DNA from: CAZUXE01 sp964624585
Lineage (GTDB): Bacteria; Hydrothermota; Tepidihabitantia; B3-TA06
Assembly: GCA_964624585.1 (NCBI GenBank)
Contig: CAZUXE010000027.1
Span: 1 to 21,319 of the forward strand
Reading direction: 5' to 3'
DNA length: 21,319 nucleotides
Part shown: positions 1 to 8,206 of the stretch, piece after piece
Layout: every line of letters begins with the position of its first letter
How positions within the stretch are numbered: the first letter of the stretch is position 1
The notes under the pieces: model-generated
Database searches by the model: none
Seen by the model: the letters and a program-made list of their open reading frames with translations, nothing else
Told to the model about the DNA's origin: nothing
Translations under genes and position numbers: made by a program

Positions 1-16
1 AATTAACCTCACCACC

Positions 17-45
17 TTGACTTAAACTATTTTTCTTTATAGAAT
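17..45 (+). promoter_or_regulatory. Sigma70-like promoter of the channel gene (leaderless arrangement)
   Basis: A -35 box TTGACT (17-22) is followed after 17 bases by a -10 box TAGAAT (40-45). Only five bases separate the -10 box from the ATG at 51, so the expected transcription start falls on or next to the start codon. There is no purine-rich Shine-Dalgarno sequence before the ATG. The boxes are read by eye; the leaderless reading is inference. Confidence 0.6.
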
Positions 46-50
46 ACTTT

Positions 51-1292
51 ATGACAAAAAGAGGGCGCAAACCGCCAAAAGATTCCAAACTTCCCGACCC
101 AAAAGTCTGGAAATGGTGCAAACACCCTGAATGCCAGGAAAATTGTAGAATCTCCAACTTTCCGAACACCGAAGACCAACAGAGGATGATGCGAGACTAT
201 CCTGTATTCTGCGCTATTTTGGGCGAAGATTACTGCTGGGAACACCTGTCAAAAAAGGCTAGGGCCAAGTATAAAAATAAAATTGAAAAATGGGTAAAAC
301 AAGGTCGTTCGCTTGAAAGTGCTAACCTCTTCAACGCCAATCTTCAAGAGACTAACCTTAACAGAGCTAACCTTCAAAAAGCTAACCTCATTAGAGCCAA
401 TCTTCAAAAAGCTGACCTCTGGAACGCCAAGCTTCAAGAAGCTGACCTCTCAAAAGCCAATCTTCAAGAAGCTCACCTCTGGTACGCCAAGCTTCAAAAA
501 GCTGACCTCTGGAACGCCAAGCTTCAAGAAGCTGACCTTGAGGAAGCCGAGCTGAACGGGACTTTTCTAGCAAGGGTACAGTTGGACGGCGTAAAGGAGC
601 TTACCTGGGAACAGCTGGAGGACAGCAAAGGAAATGTACAAATCGGTGAGGAAAGGAGCAAATCGTGGTCTGCCGCCCGTGATGCCTACCGCCGACTGAA
701 AAACTACTTCCACCAGCAAGGTTTATACGACGATGAGAGCCAGGCCTACTACCGCGAAAAGCTCATGGCCAAGCATGAGGAGCATGAAAAGCTGTTCGGC
801 AAAAGATGGCGGGTTACATTTAAGACGGCCAAAAAAACACGTTTAAGACTCTACGTCTGGTTCCTCAAAGGATTCAAGCGAACGTTCAAAAACATCGGCA
901 GATTCTTTGATTTGAACGAAAACAAAGGCGTCCGCAAACGTTGGCTTGGTCTTTGGATCCTTTGGGCTTTAGCCGGATTCGGTGAGCGGTGGATACGAAC
1001 CATCGGCTGGGCTGTAGGAACCTTCGTGTTCTTTGGTTTGCTCTACTGGACAGGAAGTAACCTTGGTTGGATTATACTTCAAAGTCAAGTCGGGGATAAA
1101 ATCATACAAATCAAACACCTCGTTAACTGCCTGTATTTCAGTCTGGTAACTTTCGTCACCCTTGGCTTCGGTGACATCTGGCCTGCACTAGCTGCATGGC
1201 CTGCCAAGATTCTTGTCGGACTGGAGGTTATTCTAGGCTACGTGTTCCTTGGCATGATTGTAGTTCTCATTGCTCGCAAATTCGGAAGATAA
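51..1292 (+). CDS. Pentapeptide-repeat protein with C-terminal potassium-channel pore
   Basis: 413-residue predicted membrane protein. An N-terminal segment holds Cys23, Cys28, Cys32, Cys54 and Cys62 with His25 and His65, a possible metal site. Residues about 88-180 are pentapeptide repeats of the A(N/D)Lxx type, arranged as decapeptides that alternate with a LQ(K/E)A motif. A charged linker follows (about 200-300), including the stretch SAARDAYRRLKNYFHQQG. The C-terminal third has a membrane helix (about 317-333), a pore loop with the selectivity-filter-like sequence TLGFGD (370-375), and a second helix (384-408), which is the two-helix Ion_trans_2 plan. Such repeat-plus-pore proteins are known as a family, but their trigger and physiology are not established. 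The likely role is K+ conductance in the inner membrane with the repeats as a cytosolic platform (inference). It is monocistronic and convergent with the next gene, with a 55-base gap that shows no clear terminator. Confidence 0.85.
   Translation: MTKRGRKPPKDSKLPDPKVWKWCKHPECQENCRISNFPNTEDQQRMMRDYPVFCAILGEDYCWEHLSKKARAKYKNKIEKWVKQGRSLESANLFNANLQETNLNRANLQKANLIRANLQKADLWNAKLQEADLSKANLQEAHLWYAKLQKADLWNAKLQEADLEEAELNGTFLARVQLDGVKELTWEQLEDSKGNVQIGEERSKSWSAARDAYRRLKNYFHQQGLYDDESQAYYREKLMAKHEEHEKLFGKRWRVTFKTAKKTRLRLYVWFLKGFKRTFKNIGRFFDLNENKGVRKRWLGLWILWALAGFGERWIRTIGWAVGTFVFFGLLYWTGSNLGWIILQSQVGDKIIQIKHLVNCLYFSLVTFVTLGFGDIWPALAAWPAKILVGLEVILGYVFLGMIVVLIARKFGR
402..538 (+). repeat. Internal direct DNA repeat within the pentapeptide region
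   Basis: Positions 402-448 and 492-538 are identical over 47 bases, offset by 90 bases (three 30-base units, six pentapeptides). The 30-base unit is recognisable from about 318 to 540, with near-identical stretches such as GCCAATCTTCAAGAAGCT. Codon-level identity this high points to recent tandem duplication rather than selection on protein alone. Confidence 0.85.
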
Positions 1293-1347
1293 TATTCACT
1301 ACCGCCTATCCCACCCAATCTGCAAAAATCAGTGTAGTCTGCGCTTA

Positions 1348-3084
1348 TCAAACAATACCGGCAAGGTGAACGCCGTATGCTATCAGCTGCGTAAGAATTA
1401 GGTTGCTCTCCACAATTGTCTCAAAAAGTACATCGGAATATATTTTTTCACCCCTCGTAAGCCACAACATTACAAAAGCGTAAGCAAGGTTGAATATTAA
1501 AAAAATTGAAATCAGGCCAGTCCATTTAAGAATATACGAAACCACCATAAAAACCGCCGCCGCAAAAAGAATAAGCGCACCTAACCTTCGGGTTTTGCTC
1601 TCACCCAAAAGAACCGGTATTGTTTCCCTACCCACCATACGATCACCCTGAACATCACGAATAGAATAAACCAACGAACGGCTAAAGGCAATGCTGAACA
1701 CAAAAACCGCAGCTACAGCAGTTGCCGGCGTAAAAGAAGACTTGGAAGCCGGAACCACCAAAAGCGCAATAACAGCAGTCCAGGCTAAGCCAAGAAAAAT
1801 ATCTTTTGAACCTGGAATATCCATTAGCCTTCGCGCACCAAAACGACGCCTACCAAAAAGCTCAACCCTGTAGACCATACCCAATATTGACAAAGCAAAA
1901 ATTAAAAGAAATGTAAACGCGCCCAAAAGATAAGAAATCACCAACGACGAAGCCGTAGCTAAAATACCAACCGTCAAAAGCAAACGGCGGTTGCGAGCAT
2001 AAAAACCTACCTTTGCCGGATAGTTGATTTCCGTTGAAATTCGGTCGGTAAAGTGATTCAATAAATGCATTGCAAAAATATACGCAGCAACAATCAGCTG
2101 ATAAAAAATATGCGGTTCTATTCCCTGCAATCGCGATGAAGCGTACAAAATTTGCGCCGCACCAAAAGCCACCAAAACATTGCTACGCACTATGTATTGC
2201 CATGCGGCAAGCATAAACGATTTCAAACTTCGCCTGTTGGCAATTCTTTCCAAAGCGTGCATTACGCGCCTTATCATCCACGAAGGCGTTGATGCCCCTG
2301 CAGCAAGGCCCACAAGCTGATAGCCTTTAAGCTGTTTCTGCTGAAGGTCAGCCTCTGTTTCAACCAAATACGCGTCAATACCCTGTTCCTGAGCTACCTC
2401 AACCAATCTACGGCTATTCCCGCTTGCACGGCCTCCAACCACAACCACAGCATCAACCTCTGCTGCAAGTTCACGAACCTGAGACTGTCGATAATCGGTT
2501 GCTCCACATATGGTTTCAAATATTTCAACATCATCACGCAACTTGCGCAACTCGGTTTTCATAGCATTCCACAAAGCCATATTTTGTGTGGTCTGCGCAA
2601 GAAATGTAATTTTTTCATCACTAGGAATAGCGGCCACAACCTCTCTCAATTCGCTTATGGATTTTATAACCACCGCCTTTTGCTCAGCATAAGCGGCAAT
2701 ACCCTTAACCTCCGAATGTTGAATATCTCCAAAAATAATTACGCGTCTGCCTTTTTTAGCAGCCCGCAAGGCCAACTGCTGAACTCTAGCCACCTTTGGG
2801 CAGGTTGCATCTATTATTGAAAAACCTCTGGCTTGAAGAGCTTGCCTAACCTGTGGAGTAATTCCATGCGAACGAATAACTACCGAAGCCCCTTCTGGAA
2901 TTTCCTCAACCGTCTTGGCGACAGTAACCCCTCTCATTCTAAGAATTTCCAACACCTGCGGATTATGAATAAGCTCACCCAGGGTATAGAGATTTTTAGA
3001 GTTGGATACCTCATCAAAGGTTAAATTAACCGCACGCCTAACCCCGTAACAAAAACCCGAACCGCGCGCTAGTTTAATCTTCAC
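1348..3084 (-). CDS. ispH: IspH (HMBPP reductase) fused to a UbiA-family prenyltransferase
   Basis: 578 residues. Residues 1-282 are IspH (LytB), the [4Fe-4S] enzyme that makes IPP and DMAPP in the last step of the MEP pathway. The cluster cysteines Cys12, Cys95 and Cys193 are present, as are His40, His73, His123 with Glu125 (HSE), Thr165/Thr166 (QTT), the S-G-N motif at 221-223 and Ser265. Residues about 290-578 are a multi-helix UbiA-type domain. Its second aspartate motif is clear (RDVQGDRMVG, 476-485), but the first is degenerate: N343-H-x-x-D347 with Thr351 where Asp is usual. The domain probably attaches a polyprenyl chain to an unknown acceptor in the membrane. The start is a GTG that overlaps the end of purF by 11 bases with only a weak upstream GAAGA, suggesting translational coupling. 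It is the last gene of the glyA operon. The IspH call is sure; the acceptor of the second domain is not known. Confidence 0.93.
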   Translation of the reverse strand: MKIKLARGSGFCYGVRRAVNLTFDEVSNSKNLYTLGELIHNPQVLEILRMRGVTVAKTVEEIPEGASVVIRSHGITPQVRQALQARGFSIIDATCPKVARVQQLALRAAKKGRRVIIFGDIQHSEVKGIAAYAEQKAVVIKSISELREVVAAIPSDEKITFLAQTTQNMALWNAMKTELRKLRDDVEIFETICGATDYRQSQVRELAAEVDAVVVVGGRASGNSRRLVEVAQEQGIDAYLVETEADLQQKQLKGYQLVGLAAGASTPSWMIRRVMHALERIANRRSLKSFMLAAWQYIVRSNVLVAFGAAQILYASSRLQGIEPHIFYQLIVAAYIFAMHLLNHFTDRISTEINYPAKVGFYARNRRLLLTVGILATASSLVISYLLGAFTFLLIFALSILGMVYRVELFGRRRFGARRLMDIPGSKDIFLGLAWTAVIALLVVPASKSSFTPATAVAAVFVFSIAFSRSLVYSIRDVQGDRMVGRETIPVLLGESKTRRLGALILFAAAVFMVVSYILKWTGLISIFLIFNLAYAFVMLWLTRGEKIYSDVLFETIVESNLILTQLIAYGVHLAGIV

Positions 3085-4534
3085 TATCTTCGTCTAAATG
3101 CAACAAACTGCGTTCGGCGTTTCGTTCCTTTGCAATAACGTCTAAGTCATCATCGCTAATTGCAGTAGGATAACTACCTGAAAAACACGCCGTGCAGAAG
3201 TCAAGCGAAACATCTCCGGCAACAGCTTTAAGCATATCATTGTAACTTTGATAAATCAACTTATCCGCGCCTATAATCTTTTCTATTTCTTTCTCTTCGT
3301 GACTTTTGGCAACAAACTCATCCTTCGTTGCCATATCAATACCATAAACGCAAGGAAAACGAAGCGGTGAACCGTAAACAGCGTAGTATACTTCCAATGG
3401 TTCAACCTGTTTTATCAGCTTAATAAGCTCAAGCGAAGTAGTGCCACGAACTATTGTATCGTCAAGTAGAAGAACCTTTTTACCCTTTAGTTCACTAAGA
3501 ACGGGATTAAACTTCTGCCTAACCGAAGAGCTACGTTTATGCTGAGTAGACATTATAAATGTGCGTTGAATATAGCGATTTCGGATAAGACCTTCTGACA
3601 TTTTCCATCCATTGGCTTGAGCAAGAGCAAGAGCAGCCGGACGAGCGGTATCGGGAACCGCTACAACTACATCAGGTTCAACACCTGCATCCTTACAACG
3701 CTTTGCCAAAGCTTCACCCAATCTTCTACGAGCTTCTAGCACACCAATAGAATCGATTACCGAATCCGGACGGGCAAAATACACCCATTCAAATATACAT
3801 GGACGGTGTTTGGAGTCAACAATCTGCTTACGTTTTAGCTTACCGTTAGCACTTACGTGAATAGCCTCACCAGGACTCACATCACCTACCGATTTGAAAC
3901 CCAGAAAATCGAATGTTACCGTTTCTGAAGCAAAAGCAATAGTTCCGTCTTTTTGTCCCATGACCAAGGGACGAATTCCCAAAGGATCTCTAAAGGCAAG
4001 CAAGCTGCCATCTCCCAGCATTGCCAAAACCGAGTATGCACCGTGAACCCTTTTGAATACACCAGCCACAGCATTAAACAAATCGTCTGAATCAAATGAA
4101 GATGAGGTTTTATGACCCAATTCGTCTGCAAAAACGTTTAATATTACTTCGCCGTCAGAAGTTGAATTTATCTGTCGCCGATGTTTTTTTTGCAGTTTTT
4201 CTTTAAGGGCGTAAAAATTTACTACATTACCGTTGTGAACTAAAGAAATACCGTATGGGTAGTTTACATAAAAAGGTTGAGCATCTTCAGAAGATCCCCT
4301 ACCAATGGTTGGATAACGGGTTTGTCCTATGCCAATTTTACCCTTCAAGCGATTTAGATTTTTTAAGTTGAATATATTTTGAACCAGACCTATTCCTTTT
4401 TTCAAGTGAACGTTGCCGTCAAAGGTAGCTATGCCTGCGGCATCTTGCCCCCTGTGCTGAATAGTTAAAAGCGCTTCGTATAAATCATAGGCTACTTCAT
4501 TATCTTTGCTTATTATTCCTACCACTCCGCACAT
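3074..4534 (-). CDS. purF: Amidophosphoribosyltransferase (PurF)
   Basis: 486 residues. Catalyses the first committed step of purine synthesis, PRPP plus glutamine to phosphoribosylamine. The protein opens Met-Cys-Gly, so Cys2 becomes the N-terminal nucleophile after Met removal, without the propeptide seen in Bacillus PurF. The glutaminase domain shows QHRGQDAAGI (26-35), and the PRPP-binding loop of the transferase domain is LLLDDTIVRGTTS (355-367). Cys246, Cys395, Cys447 and Cys450 (the last two in CTACFSGSYPT) match the four ligands of the [4Fe-4S] cluster in Bacillus-type enzymes, so this is probably the oxygen-sensitive class. An acidic tail extends the C terminus. An AAGGAG ribosome binding site lies 7 bases before the ATG. 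It sits between the ftsB-like gene (11-base gap) and ispH (11-base overlap). Confidence 0.97.
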   Translation of the reverse strand: MCGVVGIISKDNEVAYDLYEALLTIQHRGQDAAGIATFDGNVHLKKGIGLVQNIFNLKNLNRLKGKIGIGQTRYPTIGRGSSEDAQPFYVNYPYGISLVHNGNVVNFYALKEKLQKKHRRQINSTSDGEVILNVFADELGHKTSSSFDSDDLFNAVAGVFKRVHGAYSVLAMLGDGSLLAFRDPLGIRPLVMGQKDGTIAFASETVTFDFLGFKSVGDVSPGEAIHVSANGKLKRKQIVDSKHRPCIFEWVYFARPDSVIDSIGVLEARRRLGEALAKRCKDAGVEPDVVVAVPDTARPAALALAQANGWKMSEGLIRNRYIQRTFIMSTQHKRSSSVRQKFNPVLSELKGKKVLLLDDTIVRGTTSLELIKLIKQVEPLEVYYAVYGSPLRFPCVYGIDMATKDEFVAKSHEEKEIEKIIGADKLIYQSYNDMLKAVAGDVSLDFCTACFSGSYPTAISDDDLDVIAKERNAERSLLHLDEDSED

Positions 4535-4545
4535 TAGTCTACTCC

Positions 4546-4857
4546 TTAATTTAGCGTATCATGTGATAAAGCAGAATCGGTTTTTACACTATCTGCAGAT
4601 AGTGTATCACGAGGGTCTATCATCTGCAATTTTTCTTTGGCAATTTTACGTAAATATTCCGGATCCGAAGACAGTTTTTCTAACTTCTGCCTGGTCAATT
4701 CAATATCCGCCTGCAACTCCACCATTCGTTTCTCCAATTCAACTTCTTTTTGCTTCATTTGAATAAGCTTTACTAATCCATTGGGGCCTGAAAGAAACAG
4801 AAAACCTACAAGCGCTATAATCGCAATGAGAATTAACCAACGTCCGCCTTTTTTCAT
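4546..4857 (-). CDS. Septum formation initiator protein (FtsB/DivIC family)
   Basis: 103 residues. A short basic N terminus (MKKGGRW) precedes one membrane helix (about 7-23), then a coiled coil (about 28-62) and the family's conserved motif DPEYLRKIAKEKLQMI (65-80). This is the layout of the bitopic FtsB/DivIC divisome proteins, which bind FtsL and FtsQ and help activate septal peptidoglycan synthesis. The last 20 or so residues are rich in Ser, Thr and Asp and look disordered. The ATG overlaps the enolase stop codon as ATGA (4854-4857), and no Shine-Dalgarno is visible, so translation probably depends on coupling to eno. Enolase next to an ftsB-type gene is a familiar bacterial arrangement. 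Confidence 0.88.
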   Translation of the reverse strand: MKKGGRWLILIAIIALVGFLFLSGPNGLVKLIQMKQKEVELEKRMVELQADIELTRQKLEKLSSDPEYLRKIAKEKLQMIDPRDTLSADSVKTDSALSHDTLN

Positions 4858-6119
4858 GTGAATAGCATTCGTGAACCAAAGAAAACGGCGTCTGTCTCCT
4901 CTTCAATGCGAAGTAATTCATTATACTTTGCTACCCTTTCGCTACGAGTTGGAGCGCCGCTCTTTATTTGCGATACATTAGCCGCTACCGCAATATGCGA
5001 AATTGTTACATCTTCTGTTTCTCCTGATCTATGAGAAATCACTGTTTGGTAGGCTTTGTCCTGAGCAAGCCTTATTGCGTCGAGTGTTTCAGACAGAGTC
5101 CCTATTTGGTTCGGCTTAACCAACAAAGCATTGGCAACCCCTTTTTCCACTCCTTTAGCTAAAATTGCCGGATTAGTAACGAAAATATCGTCACCAACCA
5201 ATTGAATTCGCTTACCCAAACGAGCAGTTAAATGCTGCCAACCGTCCCAGTCAGTTTCGGCAAGACCGTCTTCTATAGATACAAGAGGATATCGATTGAT
5301 GAGGACTTCGTATAAATCAACCAACTCTTCAGCAGAGAGAACAGAGTTTGGTAAAACGTATTTCCCGTCCTTATAAAACTGACTTGCAGCTACATCAAGA
5401 GCAAGAAATATCTGTTCACCAGGCTTGTATCCGGCCTTCTCAATAGCTTTAACCAAATGCTGCAAAGCCTCTTCATTGTTTGTAAGATTAGGGGCGAAAC
5501 CGCCTTCATCGCCAATTCCAACGCCTGCCCCAATATCTATAAGTTCCTTTTTAAGAGCATGGTAGACCTCAGAACCAGCACGAAAAGCTTCAGCAAAACT
5601 TTCAAAACCTGCAGGAACCAACATAAACTCCTGAAACTCAAGATTGTTCTCTGCATGAGCGCCGCCGTTAATTACATTAAGGAGCGGAACCGGCAATCTA
5701 TAACCTACAATTCCGCCAAGATAACGATACAAAGGAAGCCCCAGACTATCGGCGGCAGCCTTGGCTACAGATAAAGAAGCTCCCAGAATTGCATTAGCGC
5801 CGAGTTTAGACTTATTCTCAGTACCATCAAGCTCCAGGAGAATATCGTCTATCAATCGTTGATCAAATGGATATTCACCTACAAGGGCATCACTAATAAC
5901 CGTATTTACATGTTCAACAGCTTTAAGAACACCCTTGCCTGAATAACGATCTTTATCGCCATCACGAAGTTCCACCGCTTCAAGCTCTCCTGTGGATGCT
6001 CCAGAGGGAACTATCGCCCTACCTATTGAACCATCGCCAAGTATACATTCCACCTCAACCGTTGGATTGCCACGCGAATCAAGAACCTCTCTACCTATAA
6101 CATCAACAATTTCGTTCAA
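4854..6119 (-). CDS. eno: Enolase (phosphopyruvate hydratase)
   Basis: 421 residues, close to the usual bacterial length of about 430. Converts 2-phosphoglycerate to phosphoenolpyruvate in glycolysis and acts in reverse in gluconeogenesis. Conserved parts include REVLDSRGNPTVEVE near the N terminus, the loop PSGASTG, and NGGAHAENN. Catalytic and magnesium-binding residues align as Glu164, Glu205 (GDEGGF), Asp242, Glu283 (SIEDGLAE), Asp310 (GDD), Lys335 (LLVKPNQIGT), His363 (SHRSGETED) and Lys386. The start is read as TTG at 6119, because an AAGGAG ribosome binding site ends 5 bases before it and the alignment begins at once; no ATG lies nearby. It is 9 bases behind glyA in the same operon. 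Confidence 0.98.
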   Translation of the reverse strand: MNEIVDVIGREVLDSRGNPTVEVECILGDGSIGRAIVPSGASTGELEAVELRDGDKDRYSGKGVLKAVEHVNTVISDALVGEYPFDQRLIDDILLELDGTENKSKLGANAILGASLSVAKAAADSLGLPLYRYLGGIVGYRLPVPLLNVINGGAHAENNLEFQEFMLVPAGFESFAEAFRAGSEVYHALKKELIDIGAGVGIGDEGGFAPNLTNNEEALQHLVKAIEKAGYKPGEQIFLALDVAASQFYKDGKYVLPNSVLSAEELVDLYEVLINRYPLVSIEDGLAETDWDGWQHLTARLGKRIQLVGDDIFVTNPAILAKGVEKGVANALLVKPNQIGTLSETLDAIRLAQDKAYQTVISHRSGETEDVTISHIAVAANVSQIKSGAPTRSERVAKYNELLRIEEETDAVFFGSRMLFT

Positions 6120-6128
6120 TTTATCTCC

Positions 6129-7445
6129 TTACTGAGCTGAAATTTGAGCATATTCCGCTCTTCTATCTGAATAAAGCGGAAAACTTTCACATAATTCTAC
6201 AACCTGTTCTTTAATGCGCGGATAGGTGTCTTTGTCATCTATGTTGAGAATAAGTTTATCAATTAACTCCGCAACCCTTGCCATTTCAGGCTCCTTCATC
6301 CCGCGGGAGGTAAGAGCCGGCGTACCCAGCCTAATTCCAGACGTAATAAAAGGTTTTTCAGGATCATAGGGAATAGTATTACGGTTACAGGTTATACCAA
6401 CCTGTTCTAAACGCCTTTCAGCCTTGCGTCCGGTTACTCCCTTGGAACGCAAATCAACCAGCATAAGATGGGTATCCGTACCGCCTGTAACTATCCTGTA
6501 TCCACGCTTGGTCAATTCCTCAGAAAGCGCCTTGGCATTCGCTATAACCTGCTTTTGATAAGTCTTAAATTCATCAGAGAGCGCCTCCTTAAAAGCTACA
6601 GCCTTAGCGGCAATAACATGCTCCAAAGGCCCGCCCTGCATTCCGGGAAAGCTAACCTTGTCAATTGTTTTGGCCAAGGACTCCTTACCCATAATTATAG
6701 CTCCACGCGGACCGCGAAGGGTTTTATGGGTAGTAGTGGTAACTATATCTGCATATGGTACAGGTGAGATATGCAATCCGGCGGCAACCAAACCGGCAAT
6801 ATGGGCAATATCTGCTACAAGATAGGCTCCAACATCATCGGCAACCTCACGGAATTTATCAAAGTGCATAGTGCGAGGGTAAGCTGAAGCTCCGGCAACA
6901 ATTATCTTAGGTTTAACTTCACGAGCAAGTTTAAGCAGTACGTCAAAATTAATTTGTTCTGTATCAGGGTCAACTTCATACTGAACTACTTTGAAAAAAC
7001 GTCCTGAAAAATTGATAGGATGACCGTGCGAAAGATGACCTCCGTGCGAAAGGCTCAAGCCTAACAAGGTATCTCCTGGTTCTGCAAGCGTAAAATAAGC
7101 GGTCATATTAGCTGTAGTTCCCGAATGGGGTTGAACATTTACATGATCAGCGCCAAACAGTTTTTTTGCCCTTTCAATGGCTAACTTCTCACCCTTATCA
7201 ACGTATTCACATCCTCCGTAATACCTTCCATAGAGTTTGTAGTCCCTCACACCTTCTTTATTCCATTTATAAGGATATCCCTCTGCGTATTTATTAGTAA
7301 GAACCGATCCCAATGCGGCAATTACCGCTTCGGAAACAAAATTTTCAGACGCAATAAGTTCAAGACCTCCGTGTTCTCGTTCAGCCTCGGCACGAATTAC
7401 ATCAAATATCTCCCTATCAACTTCAAACAATTTCTTTGCATCCAT
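6129..7445 (-). CDS. glyA: Serine hydroxymethyltransferase (GlyA) with an active-site-loop insertion
   Basis: 438 residues. A PLP enzyme that interconverts serine and glycine with tetrahydrofolate, feeding one-carbon units to purine synthesis, which suits purF in the same operon. The PLP lysine is Lys241 in TTTTHKTLRGPRG; LELIASENFVS, QPHSGTTANM and ADIAHIAGLV are also typical. Between GYP (56-58) and RYYGGCE (74-80) the common bacterial protein has only two residues (Gly-Lys); here there are fifteen (59-73, YKWNKEGVRDYKLYG), so about thirteen are inserted close to the substrate and folate site. The frame is intact and the insert is basic and aromatic. An AAGGAGG ribosome binding site precedes the ATG. 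It is the first gene of a five-gene operon with its own promoter. Confidence 0.97.
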   Translation of the reverse strand: MDAKKLFEVDREIFDVIRAEAEREHGGLELIASENFVSEAVIAALGSVLTNKYAEGYPYKWNKEGVRDYKLYGRYYGGCEYVDKGEKLAIERAKKLFGADHVNVQPHSGTTANMTAYFTLAEPGDTLLGLSLSHGGHLSHGHPINFSGRFFKVVQYEVDPDTEQINFDVLLKLAREVKPKIIVAGASAYPRTMHFDKFREVADDVGAYLVADIAHIAGLVAAGLHISPVPYADIVTTTTHKTLRGPRGAIIMGKESLAKTIDKVSFPGMQGGPLEHVIAAKAVAFKEALSDEFKTYQKQVIANAKALSEELTKRGYRIVTGGTDTHLMLVDLRSKGVTGRKAERRLEQVGITCNRNTIPYDPEKPFITSGIRLGTPALTSRGMKEPEMARVAELIDKLILNIDDKDTYPRIKEQVVELCESFPLYSDRRAEYAQISAQ

Positions 7446-7472
7446 GTTGCCTCCTTGATTTATAGAATCTTT

Positions 7473-7500
7473 ATTGTAATCTTGATGTATAACAAGTCAA
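7473..7500 (-). promoter_or_regulatory. Sigma70-like promoter of the glyA operon
   Basis: On the minus strand TTGACT (7500-7495) is followed by a 16-base spacer and TACAAT (7478-7473). The expected leader is about 20 bases and contains the AAGGAGG ribosome binding site of glyA, so this is an ordinary leadered start in contrast to the leaderless starts elsewhere in the window. Confidence 0.65.
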
Positions 7501-7511
7501 GACTTAGCCTT

Positions 7512-7526
7512 ACAAGCTAGGCTTGT
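7512..7526. promoter_or_regulatory. Inverted repeat upstream of the glyA promoter
   Basis: ACAAGC-TAG-GCTTGT, a perfect 6-base arm palindrome with a 3-base centre, lies 11 bases upstream of the glyA -35 box and about 50 bases past the thiE stop. No T-run follows on either strand, so a standard intrinsic terminator is unlikely. A regulator-binding site is possible. An alternative stem, AGCCT/AGGCT (7506-7523), overlaps it. Confidence 0.3.
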
Positions 7527-7575
7527 GTGATTAAGCGAAACCTGCAGTGTGACGAAAACAGCTAGTTTTATGAAT

Positions 7576-8205
7576 TTATTTTGTCGATAATTTCATAAAC
7601 TGTGCTTTGAACTCCGCTACCGCTTGAACAGGGTTAGATGCTGCAAAAATAGCAGATACTACCGCTACTCCATAGCAAGCTGTTGACAATATATCATTCA
7701 TTCGACTTACAGTTATTCCCCCAATAGCGTAAACAGGTACAGAACTTGCAGATACCAAGGTTTTGAAACGGTGAATAGGAACGCTTGCCTTTTGTTTAGT
7801 GCTTGAAGCATAAGGACTTGAAAGACCAATATAGGCGACCTCATTAGCGCTCCAACGCTCTACCAGCTTTATATCTTCATAACAGGAAACGCCGATTATG
7901 GCCGATTCTCCAAGAAGCTTACGCGCATAGGAGACCTCAGCATCGCTTGCTCCAAGATGGACGCCATCAGCTTCAAGCTCAGCTGCAAGTTCAGGTGAGT
8001 CGTTTACAATTAAAATTGAGCCATAGCTTTTGGTCAGCTTACGAATTTTTCTACCCAGCTCTACTTGTTCGGAATAAGGGGTTTTCTTAAAGCGAAGCTG
8101 CAGCAGGCGAACGCCTGCTTCCATAATTCCTTCAACAGCGGGAATAAGCCTATTGTTCGGAATAACATCTTCATCGGTAACAAGGTAGAGGCGCGGCAGT
8201 TTCAT
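7576..8205 (-). CDS. thiE: Thiamine-phosphate synthase (ThiE)
   Basis: 209 residues, the usual length. A TIM-barrel enzyme that joins HMP-diphosphate and thiazole phosphate to give thiamine monophosphate. Seen in order: LYLVTDE (6-12), LLQLR (34-38), IVNDSPELAAELEADGVHLG (66-85), IGVSCY (104-109), YIGLSSPYASSTK (125-137, the phosphate-binding stretch, with SSPY where GP is more common), YAIGGI (159-164) and GVAVVSAI (179-186). The ATG comes one base after the stop of the upstream AIR-synthase-like gene with no clear Shine-Dalgarno, so it is probably translationally coupled. TenI-type proteins are related, but the LQLR and VND motifs favour a real synthase. Confidence 0.9.
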   Translation of the reverse strand: MKLPRLYLVTDEDVIPNNRLIPAVEGIMEAGVRLLQLRFKKTPYSEQVELGRKIRKLTKSYGSILIVNDSPELAAELEADGVHLGASDAEVSYARKLLGESAIIGVSCYEDIKLVERWSANEVAYIGLSSPYASSTKQKASVPIHRFKTLVSASSVPVYAIGGITVSRMNDILSTACYGVAVVSAIFAASNPVQAVAEFKAQFMKLSTK

Positions 8206-8206
8206 T

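Noticed and set aside
402..538. CRISPR-like array from the regular 30-base repeat spacing.
   Set aside because: There are no unique spacers; the repeats are contiguous, in frame and encode pentapeptide repeats.
391..573. Open frames on both strands across the pentapeptide region, with repetitive translations.
   Set aside because: They are shadows of the 30-base DNA repeat, which keeps several frames open; only the frame of 51-1292 has a start, a promoter and known domains.
1293..1347. Bidirectional terminator between the convergent channel and ispH-ubiA genes.
   Set aside because: No stem longer than three or four pairs with a T-run could be found on either strand.
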